This document shows positions 1 through 6,883 of a stretch of 34,019 nt of DNA, in pieces. Source of the stretch: an uncultured Candidatus Saccharibacteria bacterium (lineage in GTDB: Bacteria > Patescibacteriota > Saccharimonadia > Saccharimonadales > Saccharimonadaceae). Both the position numbers and the translations under genes were made by a program. The notes under the pieces are model-generated. The model had not been told where the DNA came from and did no database searches. It saw only the letters and a list, made by a program, of their open reading frames with translations. The stretch is from assembly GCA_946538495.1 (NCBI GenBank), contig CAMNGP010000005.1, forward strand, positions 1-34,019. Direction: 5' to 3'. Position 1 is the stretch's first letter; each line of letters starts with the position of its first letter.

Positions 1-290
1 ACATATTCGTCACGCTAGCCGTGTTCCAGGAGGAGAGATCGCCTACGGACCAGGTAGTGGCGTTGCGGCCGGCATCGTAGAACATTTGGCCCATATTCGT
101 CACGCTAGCCGTGTTCCAGGAGGAGAGATCGCCTACGGACCAGGTGGTAGCGCTTCGGCCGGCTTGGGCGAACATGCTAGACATATTCGTCACGCTAGCC
201 GTGTTCCAGGAGGAGAGATCGCCTACAGACCAGGTGGTAGCGCCGTAGCCGGCTTGGGCGAACATGCTGCCCATATCCGTCACCTTAGAA
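1..290 (-). repeat. 90-bp tandem repeats encoding 30-aa DUF285 units
   Basis: Units begin at 1, 91, 181 and, more diverged, 271. The period is exactly 90 bp and the copies at 1, 91 and 181 are almost identical over their first 55 bases, so they diverged recently or are homogenised. The differences sit mainly in the variable tail of each unit. The array continues past the left edge. Confidence 0.9.
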
Positions 291-1306
291 GTATCCCAAG
301 TAGCAATAGTAGATAAATCAGATAAAGCACGCATCTGATAAAAGAAGCCGCTAGAATCCTCATTCATGTAAATCCTATTTGCCTCAGAGTAATAATAAAT
401 AGTAGTATCACTAGAATCATACCAAGCATAAATAGGTAGTGTTGAATCGCTAGTGGAAATAGTATTTGCAGTGTATGCAGTAAAGCTATTCGGTAAAGCA
501 TTAGCACGCTTTAGAGCGGTAATGGTGTTATCTTGGGTGATATAACTAGGACTAGTGGCCCCAGCTAGTGTTTTCAGCTTTACGTTTACATTCCGCCCAG
601 TATCTAACTTAGCCACGAATCTCGGATCTTCAGGAGCATTAGCATCATGTGGGTACACAAGTGTATAGCGTACTTTCCCATTATAAGTATCAGCCATTTG
701 GCCTGATGAGATAAAGGCAGCATAAGTAGATTGGAGTTTAGAACCAATTGTAGTATCGGTAGAAGCAGAATAGTTAGCTACTTTTGTGAATACATTAGGT
801 ACAGTATGATAGTCAGCAAATGATGCATTCGCTCCCCCACTTACATTAGGAGCTGATTCAATGGTAAGATTATTTGGTTGGTAACCATTAGTGTCTTTAA
901 TCATCTTCATCGCCCAGTTAGATGTAGAGCCAGACGTAGCTATACCAGTAGCAATAGTTTGTCCTGTACCACTGCCTATTAGTGTAGTATTGCCATATTC
1001 TTCATTAGAATAACCTATAGCATATAGTGCAAAGCCATCACCATCATTACAAAAGACAGTGAAGTTGGTATAGCCTATTTCACTCCTATATATACCAGGG
1101 TCAATAGTAGCTGTGTGTACTCCTGGTGTAGTATCGTCAGAAAAAGAACAAGAGACTGGAACATTAATGGATACGTCGGAGATGACGTGGTTATCTGCGA
1201 AAGACGTAGTAGAAATAAGCGAAACAAAAGAAAGAGTAGTAATACTCACCAGAAATAACGATAACTTAAAAATCCAAGAATGAATTAATCTTTCTTTTGC
1301 ATGCAT
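1..1306 (-). CDS. BspA-like surface protein with DUF285 repeats, 3' end missing
   Basis: The frame is open for 435 codons from ATG at 1306 and runs off the left edge of the window, so the C-terminus is not seen. The start is preceded by GGAG about 6 nt upstream. Residues 1-40 look like a signal peptide: a basic start, a hydrophobic core, then TSFA before DNH. Residues about 45-330 form an extracellular region of beta type. From about residue 335 the protein consists of 30-residue repeats with the core SSWNTASVTNMxxMF, the hallmark of the DUF285/BspA-like family found in surface proteins of Mycoplasma, Listeria and others. The likely role is adhesion or host contact at the cell surface; that is inference. 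A plus-strand open frame over the repeats (86-316) is only their antisense shadow. Confidence 0.85.
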   Translation of the reverse strand, partial: MHAKERLIHSWIFKLSLFLVSITTLSFVSLISTTSFADNHVISDVSINVPVSCSFSDDTTPGVHTATIDPGIYRSEIGYTNFTVFCNDGDGFALYAIGYSNEEYGNTTLIGSGTGQTIATGIATSGSTSNWAMKMIKDTNGYQPNNLTIESAPNVSGGANASFADYHTVPNVFTKVANYSASTDTTIGSKLQSTYAAFISSGQMADTYNGKVRYTLVYPHDANAPEDPRFVAKLDTGRNVNVKLKTLAGATSPSYITQDNTITALKRANALPNSFTAYTANTISTSDSTLPIYAWYDSSDTTIYYYSEANRIYMNEDSSGFFYQMRALSDLSTIATWDTSKVTDMGSMFAQAGYGATTWSVGDLSSWNTASVTNMSSMFAQAGRSATTWSVGDLSSWNTASVTNMGQMFYDAGRNATTWSVGDLSSWNTASVTNM

Positions 1307-1352
1307 ACACATCTCCAAATTATGTAATACTATGCATGCCCTTGATGAACTA

Positions 1353-1380
1353 ATTATAGCATAAGAATTTTAAAAACCAA
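1353..1380 (-). promoter_or_regulatory. Promoter of the BspA-like surface gene
   Basis: On the minus strand, TTGGTT (1375-1380), a 16-nt spacer and TATAAT (1353-1358) preceded by TGC, giving an extended -10 (TGNTATAAT). The -10 is about 46 nt from the ATG, so this gene has a normal leader with a GGAG ribosome site. Confidence 0.65.
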
Positions 1381-1382
1381 TA

Positions 1383-2621
1383 TTATTTTTTTAATTTTTG
1401 ATAAATATTTATAAACTTGTCTATGGTTTTTTCTAAATCATGCTCACCAGCAATTTTCACAGAATTCTCCGCAAACTTCTTCTGCAATTCCGCATCCGAC
1501 AGAATTTTGACCATAGCCTCGGCAATCTCCGCCGTATTACCCGGTCTACACAAAAATCCGTTTTTGTCCGAAATACACACCTCGGACACCGCCCCTTTAT
1601 CCACCGCGATCAAAGGTAACCCCGTAGCTGCCGCCTCTATCAAAACTATCCCCTGCGTTTCTATCTCACTCGCCGTCGCAAACAAAGTCCCCACCCTATA
1701 TAATTCATACAAATCTGGCGGCGTAACTCGTCCCAAAAACTTAATCGCACTACTTAATCCGTCATCTTTCACCATTTTTTCTAGCCGCGCCTTATCTACA
1801 CCATCGCCTACAATCACCATCTCTGTTTTCGGAACAATCTTACGCGCTTCTTTAAACGCCGCAATTACCGTACCAACCTGCTTTTCGGGGTCCACTCTTC
1901 CAACGTACAGCACAATTGGTACGTCTTTAGAAATGCCATATTTTTGATAAATCTCGCTCTTTGGCTTGCCTGGCTTAAAATTAGTTAGATCAACCCCATT
2001 AGACACCGCCGCAATCGGCACATCAATTTGATGTTTCGACAGTAAATTCCTAATTGACTGTTCCGTCGGCATTGTTACAAAATCACTTTTGCTCTGACGA
2101 TTACGAAAATAGGCACTAAGCATCGCATCCATCGGTTTTTTAACAACTTTTGGCACTTTAAGCGGCTCCGTAATCACCTCCGGCTGATTATGCTCCGTTG
2201 TTACTACTGGGATATGATGACGTCTCGCATAAGATACCACCGAAAGCCCAATTGGATCTGAAATCTGCACATGCACTACATCAGGTGCAAATTTATCTAA
2301 TGCTTTTTTGATTTCGATTGCCGGAAAAACCGACACCTTAAAGCCTTTTTTATAAAAAAGGTGCGGCAATTCCACGCCCAAAACCTTCTTCTTAGGCGGT
2401 ACGTCATTAATCTGATCTGGATAAACTCTGGTATTAATCGACCTTAGATAGTTTACCTTAACTCCATCTTGATTACGCACGTAATTCTTGCCAGTCTGCG
2501 ACGGGCAAAGCACCAATACTTCATGCCCACGCCTAGCCAATCCCACTGCCAAATTGCGCGAAAACACCGCCACCCCATTTATCATCGGATAATAAACGGC
2601 CGTCGCAATTACAATTTTCAT
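1383..2621 (-). CDS. GT4-family glycosyltransferase (glycolipid synthase-like)
   Basis: A 412-residue GT-B fold enzyme of family GT4. The N-terminal half has the INGVAVFSRNLAVGLARRGHEV segment (about 14-35) typical of acceptor-binding domains in diacylglycerol glucosyltransferases and related mannosyltransferases. The C-terminal half has VLYVGRVDPEKQ (238-248) and the E-x7-E motif at E321 and E329 that binds the nucleotide-sugar donor. It probably transfers a hexose from a nucleotide sugar to a membrane lipid or surface glycan on the cytoplasmic face. Similarity to 1,2-diacylglycerol 3-glucosyltransferase is the best guess, but the acceptor cannot be read from the sequence. Its ATG overlaps the stop of the S41 protease gene as ATGA, so the two are translationally coupled at the end of the ftsEX cluster. 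Confidence 0.88.
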   Translation of the reverse strand: MKIVIATAVYYPMINGVAVFSRNLAVGLARRGHEVLVLCPSQTGKNYVRNQDGVKVNYLRSINTRVYPDQINDVPPKKKVLGVELPHLFYKKGFKVSVFPAIEIKKALDKFAPDVVHVQISDPIGLSVVSYARRHHIPVVTTEHNQPEVITEPLKVPKVVKKPMDAMLSAYFRNRQSKSDFVTMPTEQSIRNLLSKHQIDVPIAAVSNGVDLTNFKPGKPKSEIYQKYGISKDVPIVLYVGRVDPEKQVGTVIAAFKEARKIVPKTEMVIVGDGVDKARLEKMVKDDGLSSAIKFLGRVTPPDLYELYRVGTLFATASEIETQGIVLIEAAATGLPLIAVDKGAVSEVCISDKNGFLCRPGNTAEIAEAMVKILSDAELQKKFAENSVKIAGEHDLEKTIDKFINIYQKLKK

Positions 2622-3808
2622 AGACTCTTCGCCTTATCCATCTGAGGATCTTTCATTGAATTAATATCCTCATAAGAACGCTCGACCTTAATATCTGGCT
2701 CGATTCCTTCCCCATTAATCGAACGGTCGTTTGGAGTATACCAATCGGCAGTCGTCACTTTGAGGACCGTCCCACCAGACAAATTATATAAACTCTGCAC
2801 TACACCCTTGCCATAAGTCTTTTCGCCCACAATTGTAGCTTTCTTATAATCTTGCAAAGCGCCAGCTACTATTTCTGATGCCGAAGCCGATGCACCATTT
2901 ACCAAAACTACCGTCTTCATATCCTTTAATATTGCCTTGCCGTTTCTAGCCGAAGAATCGGTATTGCCAAAGTGCTTCGATTTTTGCACCAAAACCTTGT
3001 CGCCATCAATCCACAAACTAAGCAAGTCTTGCGCCGCCGCTACATAGCCACCACCGTTATTTCGAAGATCCAAAATCACCTTTTTTACTCCCTTATCGGC
3101 AAAGTACTTGGCAAAATTTTGCACCATCGTGCCAGTGTCTTCGTCAAATCTTGTTACGGTCACAATTGCCGTAGATCCATCATAATCAACATAGGCCGAT
3201 ACATTATTTATAGCTTCCCTTTTCATAGTGAAGGACTTTTCTTTGCCATCACGCACGATAGTAACTGTTACTTCAGAACCAGTCTCGCCCTTCACCTTCT
3301 TCGCGATTTCATCGGTCGACAAATCATATACCACCTCGTCGTTAACCTTATAGATAATGTCACCGGCCAGCATCCCAGCCTTTTGCGCCGGGTTATCCGG
3401 CAAAGTACGAAGCACCCGCACATAACCGTCCCTGAGACCCATCTCAACACCAATACCCGAGCCTACATTACCATGCAAATCATCATAAAATTCCGCAGTT
3501 TCTTCAGAATCCATATAGACTGTATAAGTATCTCCTAGGGCCTTTGTCATGCCCTTTTTGGCGCCTTCAACTAGCTTTGCTTTGTCAATCTCACCATTAT
3601 ATGAAGAGGCTAGTTTATTATAAACCTCATCCAAAGCCGACCAATCAGTATTCGATGAACCGCCAATCCCTAGATAAGGCATAAATCCACCAAACCAACT
3701 ATTCCAATTTAAACCAACGATAAAACTCAGCACCACAAAAATAGCACCAACTATTATAGCGTTGCCAAGATTAGTCTTTTTTTCTTTCCACACTTTGTTT
3801 TCACTCAT
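2618..3808 (-). CDS. ctpA: S41 carboxy-terminal processing protease (CtpA/Prc family)
   Basis: A 396-residue protein with an N-terminal membrane anchor (about 14-33), a PDZ domain (about 115-190) containing the AGMLAGDIIYKVND groove segment, and an S41 catalytic domain. By alignment with the D1P protease, the catalytic serine is S309 within NGASASASE and the lysine is K334 within GEKTYGKG, 25 residues later as expected. It should cut C-termini of exported proteins outside the membrane; family members control peptidoglycan hydrolases, which fits the CHAP hydrolase just upstream. I place the start at 3808, not at the longer open frame from 3865, because a TGCTATAAT box lies 7 nt upstream of this ATG and inside the longer frame. 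The last four bases overlap the glycosyltransferase gene. Confidence 0.93.
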   Translation of the reverse strand: MSENKVWKEKKTNLGNAIIVGAIFVVLSFIVGLNWNSWFGGFMPYLGIGGSSNTDWSALDEVYNKLASSYNGEIDKAKLVEGAKKGMTKALGDTYTVYMDSEETAEFYDDLHGNVGSGIGVEMGLRDGYVRVLRTLPDNPAQKAGMLAGDIIYKVNDEVVYDLSTDEIAKKVKGETGSEVTVTIVRDGKEKSFTMKREAINNVSAYVDYDGSTAIVTVTRFDEDTGTMVQNFAKYFADKGVKKVILDLRNNGGGYVAAAQDLLSLWIDGDKVLVQKSKHFGNTDSSARNGKAILKDMKTVVLVNGASASASEIVAGALQDYKKATIVGEKTYGKGVVQSLYNLSGGTVLKVTTADWYTPNDRSINGEGIEPDIKVERSYEDINSMKDPQMDKAKSL

Positions 3809-3815
3809 GCACTCT

Positions 3816-3824
3816 ATTATAGCA
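3816..3824 (-). promoter_or_regulatory. Extended -10 of ctpA, leaderless start
   Basis: TGCTATAAT on the minus strand; only 7 nt separate TATAAT from the ATG at 3808 and there is no ribosome site. Transcription starting about 7 nt after the box would begin at the A of the ATG. It lies in the short gap after the CHAP gene. Confidence 0.65.
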
Positions 3825-3834
3825 CATTCAAAGC

Positions 3835-5010
3835 TTAATCGAAATGAATAAAGTTGTATTGCCAAACCTCACGCGCCGAAATCGTACGAGCACCAAAATC
3901 ACCATAGTGCGAGCTGCCAGAATAAAGATACGTCGCATAAGAATTATTGTATTCTGTCACATTAATTGAGCCGTCAGAGTTTACGCTTTCCACCCAGAAA
4001 ACATGGCCATAAGGATAACCATCTACCTGTCCAATCGTATTTGCAGCCGGAGTTTTGTCTACGCGATAACCAGCGGCCCTAGCATTATCATCCCAAGAAT
4101 AAGCATTGCCCCATGCCGCCGCTACGCCATGCGCCTCATATGCCTTCCATCCCGCATAACTCACGCACTCACAAACAAAACCACCAATCTTGTGCCAACC
4201 CCAAGCATCTTCCCAATAAGTAATATACTCATCCTGCCTTCCTGGACAATCACCTTGCCATGGATAAGTATTTGCTCCAGTATATGCACTACCACGATAT
4301 AGTTCCGGATGGGCTTCCTGCTCGGCTCGCTCCGCTTCGCGCTGCGCTAGCTGCGCCGCTTTTGCCGCCTCGGCATACGCCTCAGCATCGTTTTCATATT
4401 TATCAACTAGAGCCTGCTGTTCACTGCGCTTGGCAATCAAAGATTCCTTGGCAGCCTGCTGCTGGGCCAAAAGATCTTCTACCTCAGCCTTTTCTGCCTC
4501 AAGTTCTTCCTTAGCTTTTTTTACTGCCGCAGCCGAAATACTGATTTGTTCCTTCACCACATCTTCACGCGCAGCTTTTTCAGCCAAATCCGAAATCGAA
4601 CTCGCTCCAGCTAATATCTTAATCGGCTCCGCATCCGATTCAAAATGCATATTCACCAACAACTCAGCCAAAGCTTCTTGTTCTTCGTTTAACTTCTTCT
4701 CAGTTTCAAGTATTTGCGCTTTCAAAACTTTTACTTCTACTTCCGTCTCGGCGATTTCCGCCTCCTGTCTAGCAATTTCTGCCGAAAGCTCGCTTACTCT
4801 AGCCTGGTAAGCATTTGCGGATTTAGCCGCTGAAGCCGCATTACGATTTGCTTCCTTTTCTTTTTCTACTGCTTCACGACAAGCTGCCGAATTCTGACAA
4901 GCCTTCGAAATACCAGACACCTCGTTATTATAATTAAAAACACCAAAAGAAGACAAAACCAAAGCCACCGCCACCAAACTTGTTATAAATTTTTTGTTTT
5001 TAGTAGCCAT
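3835..5010 (-). CDS. Secreted coiled-coil CHAP peptidoglycan hydrolase (PcsB-like)
   Basis: 391 residues: a signal peptide or anchor (about 7-27), a long Ala/Glu/Lys-rich coiled coil (about 45-235), and a CHAP domain (about 240-391). The CHAP catalytic residues are visible as C282 in ECVSYAGW and H336 in YGHVFWVESV, with N355 in TEYNNS as a candidate third residue. This architecture matches PcsB and CwlO/EnvC-type hydrolase partners, in which the coiled coil is held by the FtsX extracellular loop and the ATPase cycle of FtsE releases the enzyme. ftsE and ftsX lie immediately upstream, strongly supporting this assignment. It would cleave peptidoglycan cross-bridges or amide bonds during division. 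Four cysteines (C38, C44, C255, C280) besides the catalytic one could form disulfides. The gene has its own -10 box 6 nt before the ATG. Confidence 0.9.
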   Translation of the reverse strand: MATKNKKFITSLVAVALVLSSFGVFNYNNEVSGISKACQNSAACREAVEKEKEANRNAASAAKSANAYQARVSELSAEIARQEAEIAETEVEVKVLKAQILETEKKLNEEQEALAELLVNMHFESDAEPIKILAGASSISDLAEKAAREDVVKEQISISAAAVKKAKEELEAEKAEVEDLLAQQQAAKESLIAKRSEQQALVDKYENDAEAYAEAAKAAQLAQREAERAEQEAHPELYRGSAYTGANTYPWQGDCPGRQDEYITYWEDAWGWHKIGGFVCECVSYAGWKAYEAHGVAAAWGNAYSWDDNARAAGYRVDKTPAANTIGQVDGYPYGHVFWVESVNSDGSINVTEYNNSYATYLYSGSSHYGDFGARTISAREVWQYNFIHFD

Positions 5011-5016
5011 ACTTTT

Positions 5017-5046
5017 ATTATACCATAAGAATTATGTTTTATGCAA
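5017..5046 (-). promoter_or_regulatory. Promoter of CHAP hydrolase, leaderless start
   Basis: Minus strand: TTGCAT (5041-5046), an 18-nt spacer and TGGTATAAT with TATAAT at 5017-5022. Only 6 nt lie between the box and the ATG at 5010, with no ribosome site. The box lies in the gap after ftsX and the -35 overlaps the ftsX end, so the hydrolase can be expressed apart from ftsEX. Confidence 0.65.
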
Positions 5047-6054
5047 ATACTTCGACACGGCTAGTCTTGCTGAAATTCTACCAATCAAGATTCCGCTCGC
5101 AATAAAGGCCAAAAAGACCAAGATCAACTTATTGGATTCGAGGATATTATTAATAGAACTCACATCAATTCCGTAGCCCATTAATCTTGGTGACAAAAAC
5201 TTAAAGCCAAAATATGAAATCGTAGCCGCCGCAGCCCCAGCAATAATTCCGCAAATCTCTGCCTCTACCAAAAACGGACCACGAATAAAACTCTTATCTG
5301 CGCCCACTAATTTCATCATATATATTTCTTCGCGGCGTGAGAAAATCGCCATTCTAATTGTGCTGAATATTATTAAAATCGAAATCACCAAGAAAACCGC
5401 CGCCAAAATAATACCACCAGTTCGCGCTATCTTTGCCCAGGAAGTGATCGTCGCAATTTCCGCTTGGTTTACATCATACGTCGGTACTTTCTCCTTGTCG
5501 GTATATTTCTTAAATAACTCATCATCTTCGACGATCGTTTTAATACTGCTAAGATCGTCTACATTGTAGACCTTTATGCGCATAGTCGACTGCATCTTGC
5601 CAATCATCAAAGCCTTCATCTCTTCATCAAGAATATTCAACACCTCATCGCTATTTGCATTCTCTTGCAAAAACTTCTCGTATTCTTCTTCCGAAGTAGA
5701 TGTCTCAACCGACTTAATATTCGAATCCTGCTTTATTGTATCGGTAAGTTGCTCCAAAATTTCCGCCGAAGTATTCGGTTTAAAATAAACCGTAATATCA
5801 ATCTTGTCCTTCATCATCTCGGCAGTATTTGTCAAAATTACGCTAGCAACAATTGTGATAAACAGAATTATCAACGTAATCGCCATAACCACCGTTGCCG
5901 CAGTAGAAAGCCAAATATTGCGCCCAAAGCCTTTCGTTCCATATTTTACAATTCTCGCCTTCTCGCGGACAATATGACGATTGCGAGTCTTCTGCATTTT
6001 CCTTAGGCTCTTTTTGGAAACCTTCTTTAGTTTTTGCTCTTTTTCTTTTATCAT
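5032..6054 (-). CDS. ftsX: Cell division protein FtsX
   Basis: A 340-residue ABC permease-like protein of the FtsX family. A basic cytoplasmic N-terminus (1-45) is followed by TM1 (about 50-75), a large extracellular loop (about 76-210), TM2 (about 213-235), TM3 (about 262-285) and TM4 (about 308-328). It has no transport role in characterised systems; with FtsE it transmits ATP hydrolysis through the membrane to a periplasmic or external peptidoglycan hydrolase. It starts 11 nt after the ftsE stop and has a GAGGTGG ribosome site, so it is expressed as part of the ftsE transcript. The hydrolase gene follows directly. Confidence 0.95.
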   Translation of the reverse strand: MIKEKEQKLKKVSKKSLRKMQKTRNRHIVREKARIVKYGTKGFGRNIWLSTAATVVMAITLIILFITIVASVILTNTAEMMKDKIDITVYFKPNTSAEILEQLTDTIKQDSNIKSVETSTSEEEYEKFLQENANSDEVLNILDEEMKALMIGKMQSTMRIKVYNVDDLSSIKTIVEDDELFKKYTDKEKVPTYDVNQAEIATITSWAKIARTGGIILAAVFLVISILIIFSTIRMAIFSRREEIYMMKLVGADKSFIRGPFLVEAEICGIIAGAAAATISYFGFKFLSPRLMGYGIDVSSINNILESNKLILVFLAFIASGILIGRISARLAVSKYLHKT

Positions 6055-6065
6055 CTATCCACCTC

Positions 6066-6833
6066 TTAAATTACTTTTCTTCTTGGTTTCAGGGCATGCC
6101 CAGGTGTTTGCACTCTTCTAGCTGGTTGTTTTGGTACCGGCGTGCTATCTAGGTTATAAATACCATTATTCTTTTGATCGTTCACGATTTTGCCATCTTT
6201 CAAAGTAATCACGCGCTTTTGAAGATTATTAACGATATTCTCATTATGAGTAGTTACTAAAATCGTAGTACCAAAATCATTAATGCGCTTTAATAAATCA
6301 ATAATTTCTTGGGTAGTAAGTTTATCCAAATTCGCCGTCGGCTCGTCTGCAATCAAAATCTTTGGTTGACGCGCTACCGAACGCGCAATCGACACTCGCT
6401 GCGCCTGACCGCCCGACAACTGATCCGGAAACTTATTTGCCTGCTCAGACAAATCCACCAATTCCAAAACCTTAGGAACCGTACGACGAATTTCTTTGCC
6501 GCTCATTCCAGCAATTTCTAAAGCAAAAGCAACATTTTCGTAAACCGTACGTCTTGGCAAAAGTTTAAAATCCTGAAACACTACACCAAGCCGCCTACGA
6601 TAGCCAGGAATATGGCGTTTTTTGACATAGTCAAGATCTATACCGCCAATAATAATCTTCCCAGAATCAGGAATCTCTTCCTTGGTAATCATTTTCATCA
6701 AGGTAGATTTGCCAGCACCAGATTTACCCACGAGAAAGACAAATTCGTTTGGTTCAATATGCAAGGAAACTGAATCGAGCGCCGCTTCAGAATCGCCAGG
6801 GTATTTCTTAGTCACAGAATCAAACAATATCAT
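6066..6833 (-). CDS. ftsE: Cell division ATP-binding protein FtsE
   Basis: A 255-residue ABC ATPase. Walker A is GKSGAGKS (36-43), the Q-loop is around Q87, the signature is LSGGQ (139-143), Walker B is ILIADE (159-164) and the switch histidine is H196. Beyond residue 220 there is a short tail ending in basic residues (KPRRK), longer than the minimal FtsE. It pairs with FtsX, encoded 11 nt downstream, to energise the CHAP hydrolase. The start at 6833 is fixed by the TATAAT box 6 nt upstream; no Shine-Dalgarno is present. Confidence 0.96.
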   Translation of the reverse strand: MILFDSVTKKYPGDSEAALDSVSLHIEPNEFVFLVGKSGAGKSTLMKMITKEEIPDSGKIIIGGIDLDYVKKRHIPGYRRRLGVVFQDFKLLPRRTVYENVAFALEIAGMSGKEIRRTVPKVLELVDLSEQANKFPDQLSGGQAQRVSIARSVARQPKILIADEPTANLDKLTTQEIIDLLKRINDFGTTILVTTHNENIVNNLQKRVITLKDGKIVNDQKNNGIYNLDSTPVPKQPARRVQTPGHALKPRRKVI

Positions 6834-6839
6834 ATCATG

Positions 6840-6867
6840 ATTATAGCATAAGCACAGTTACATGCAA
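6840..6867 (-). promoter_or_regulatory. Promoter of ftsE operon, leaderless start
   Basis: Minus strand: TTGCAT (6862-6867), a 16-nt spacer and extended -10 TGCTATAAT (TATAAT at 6840-6845). Six bases separate the box from the ftsE ATG at 6833. Confidence 0.7.
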
Positions 6868-6883
6868 CCAATAATTATTGGTT
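6866..6883. other. Perfect 18-bp palindrome over pheT stop and ftsE -35
   Basis: AACCAATAATTATTGGTT reads the same on both strands. It contains the pheT stop codon and touches the -35 hexamer of the ftsE promoter. There is no U-tract, so it is not a typical terminator; it may be an operator, or a coding coincidence. Confidence 0.4.

Noticed and set aside
1-290. CRISPR array
   Set aside because: The repeats have a 90-bp period with no unique spacers and lie in a coding frame; they encode DUF285 units. No cas genes are present.
86-316. Plus-strand open frame of 76 codons with repeated residues
   Set aside because: It is the antisense of the DUF285 repeats; the minus frame has a signal peptide, ribosome site, promoter and family motif.
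3809-3865. Longer N-terminus for the S41 protease
   Set aside because: It would overlap the CHAP gene and includes an extended -10 box; ATG 3808 is 7 nt after that box.
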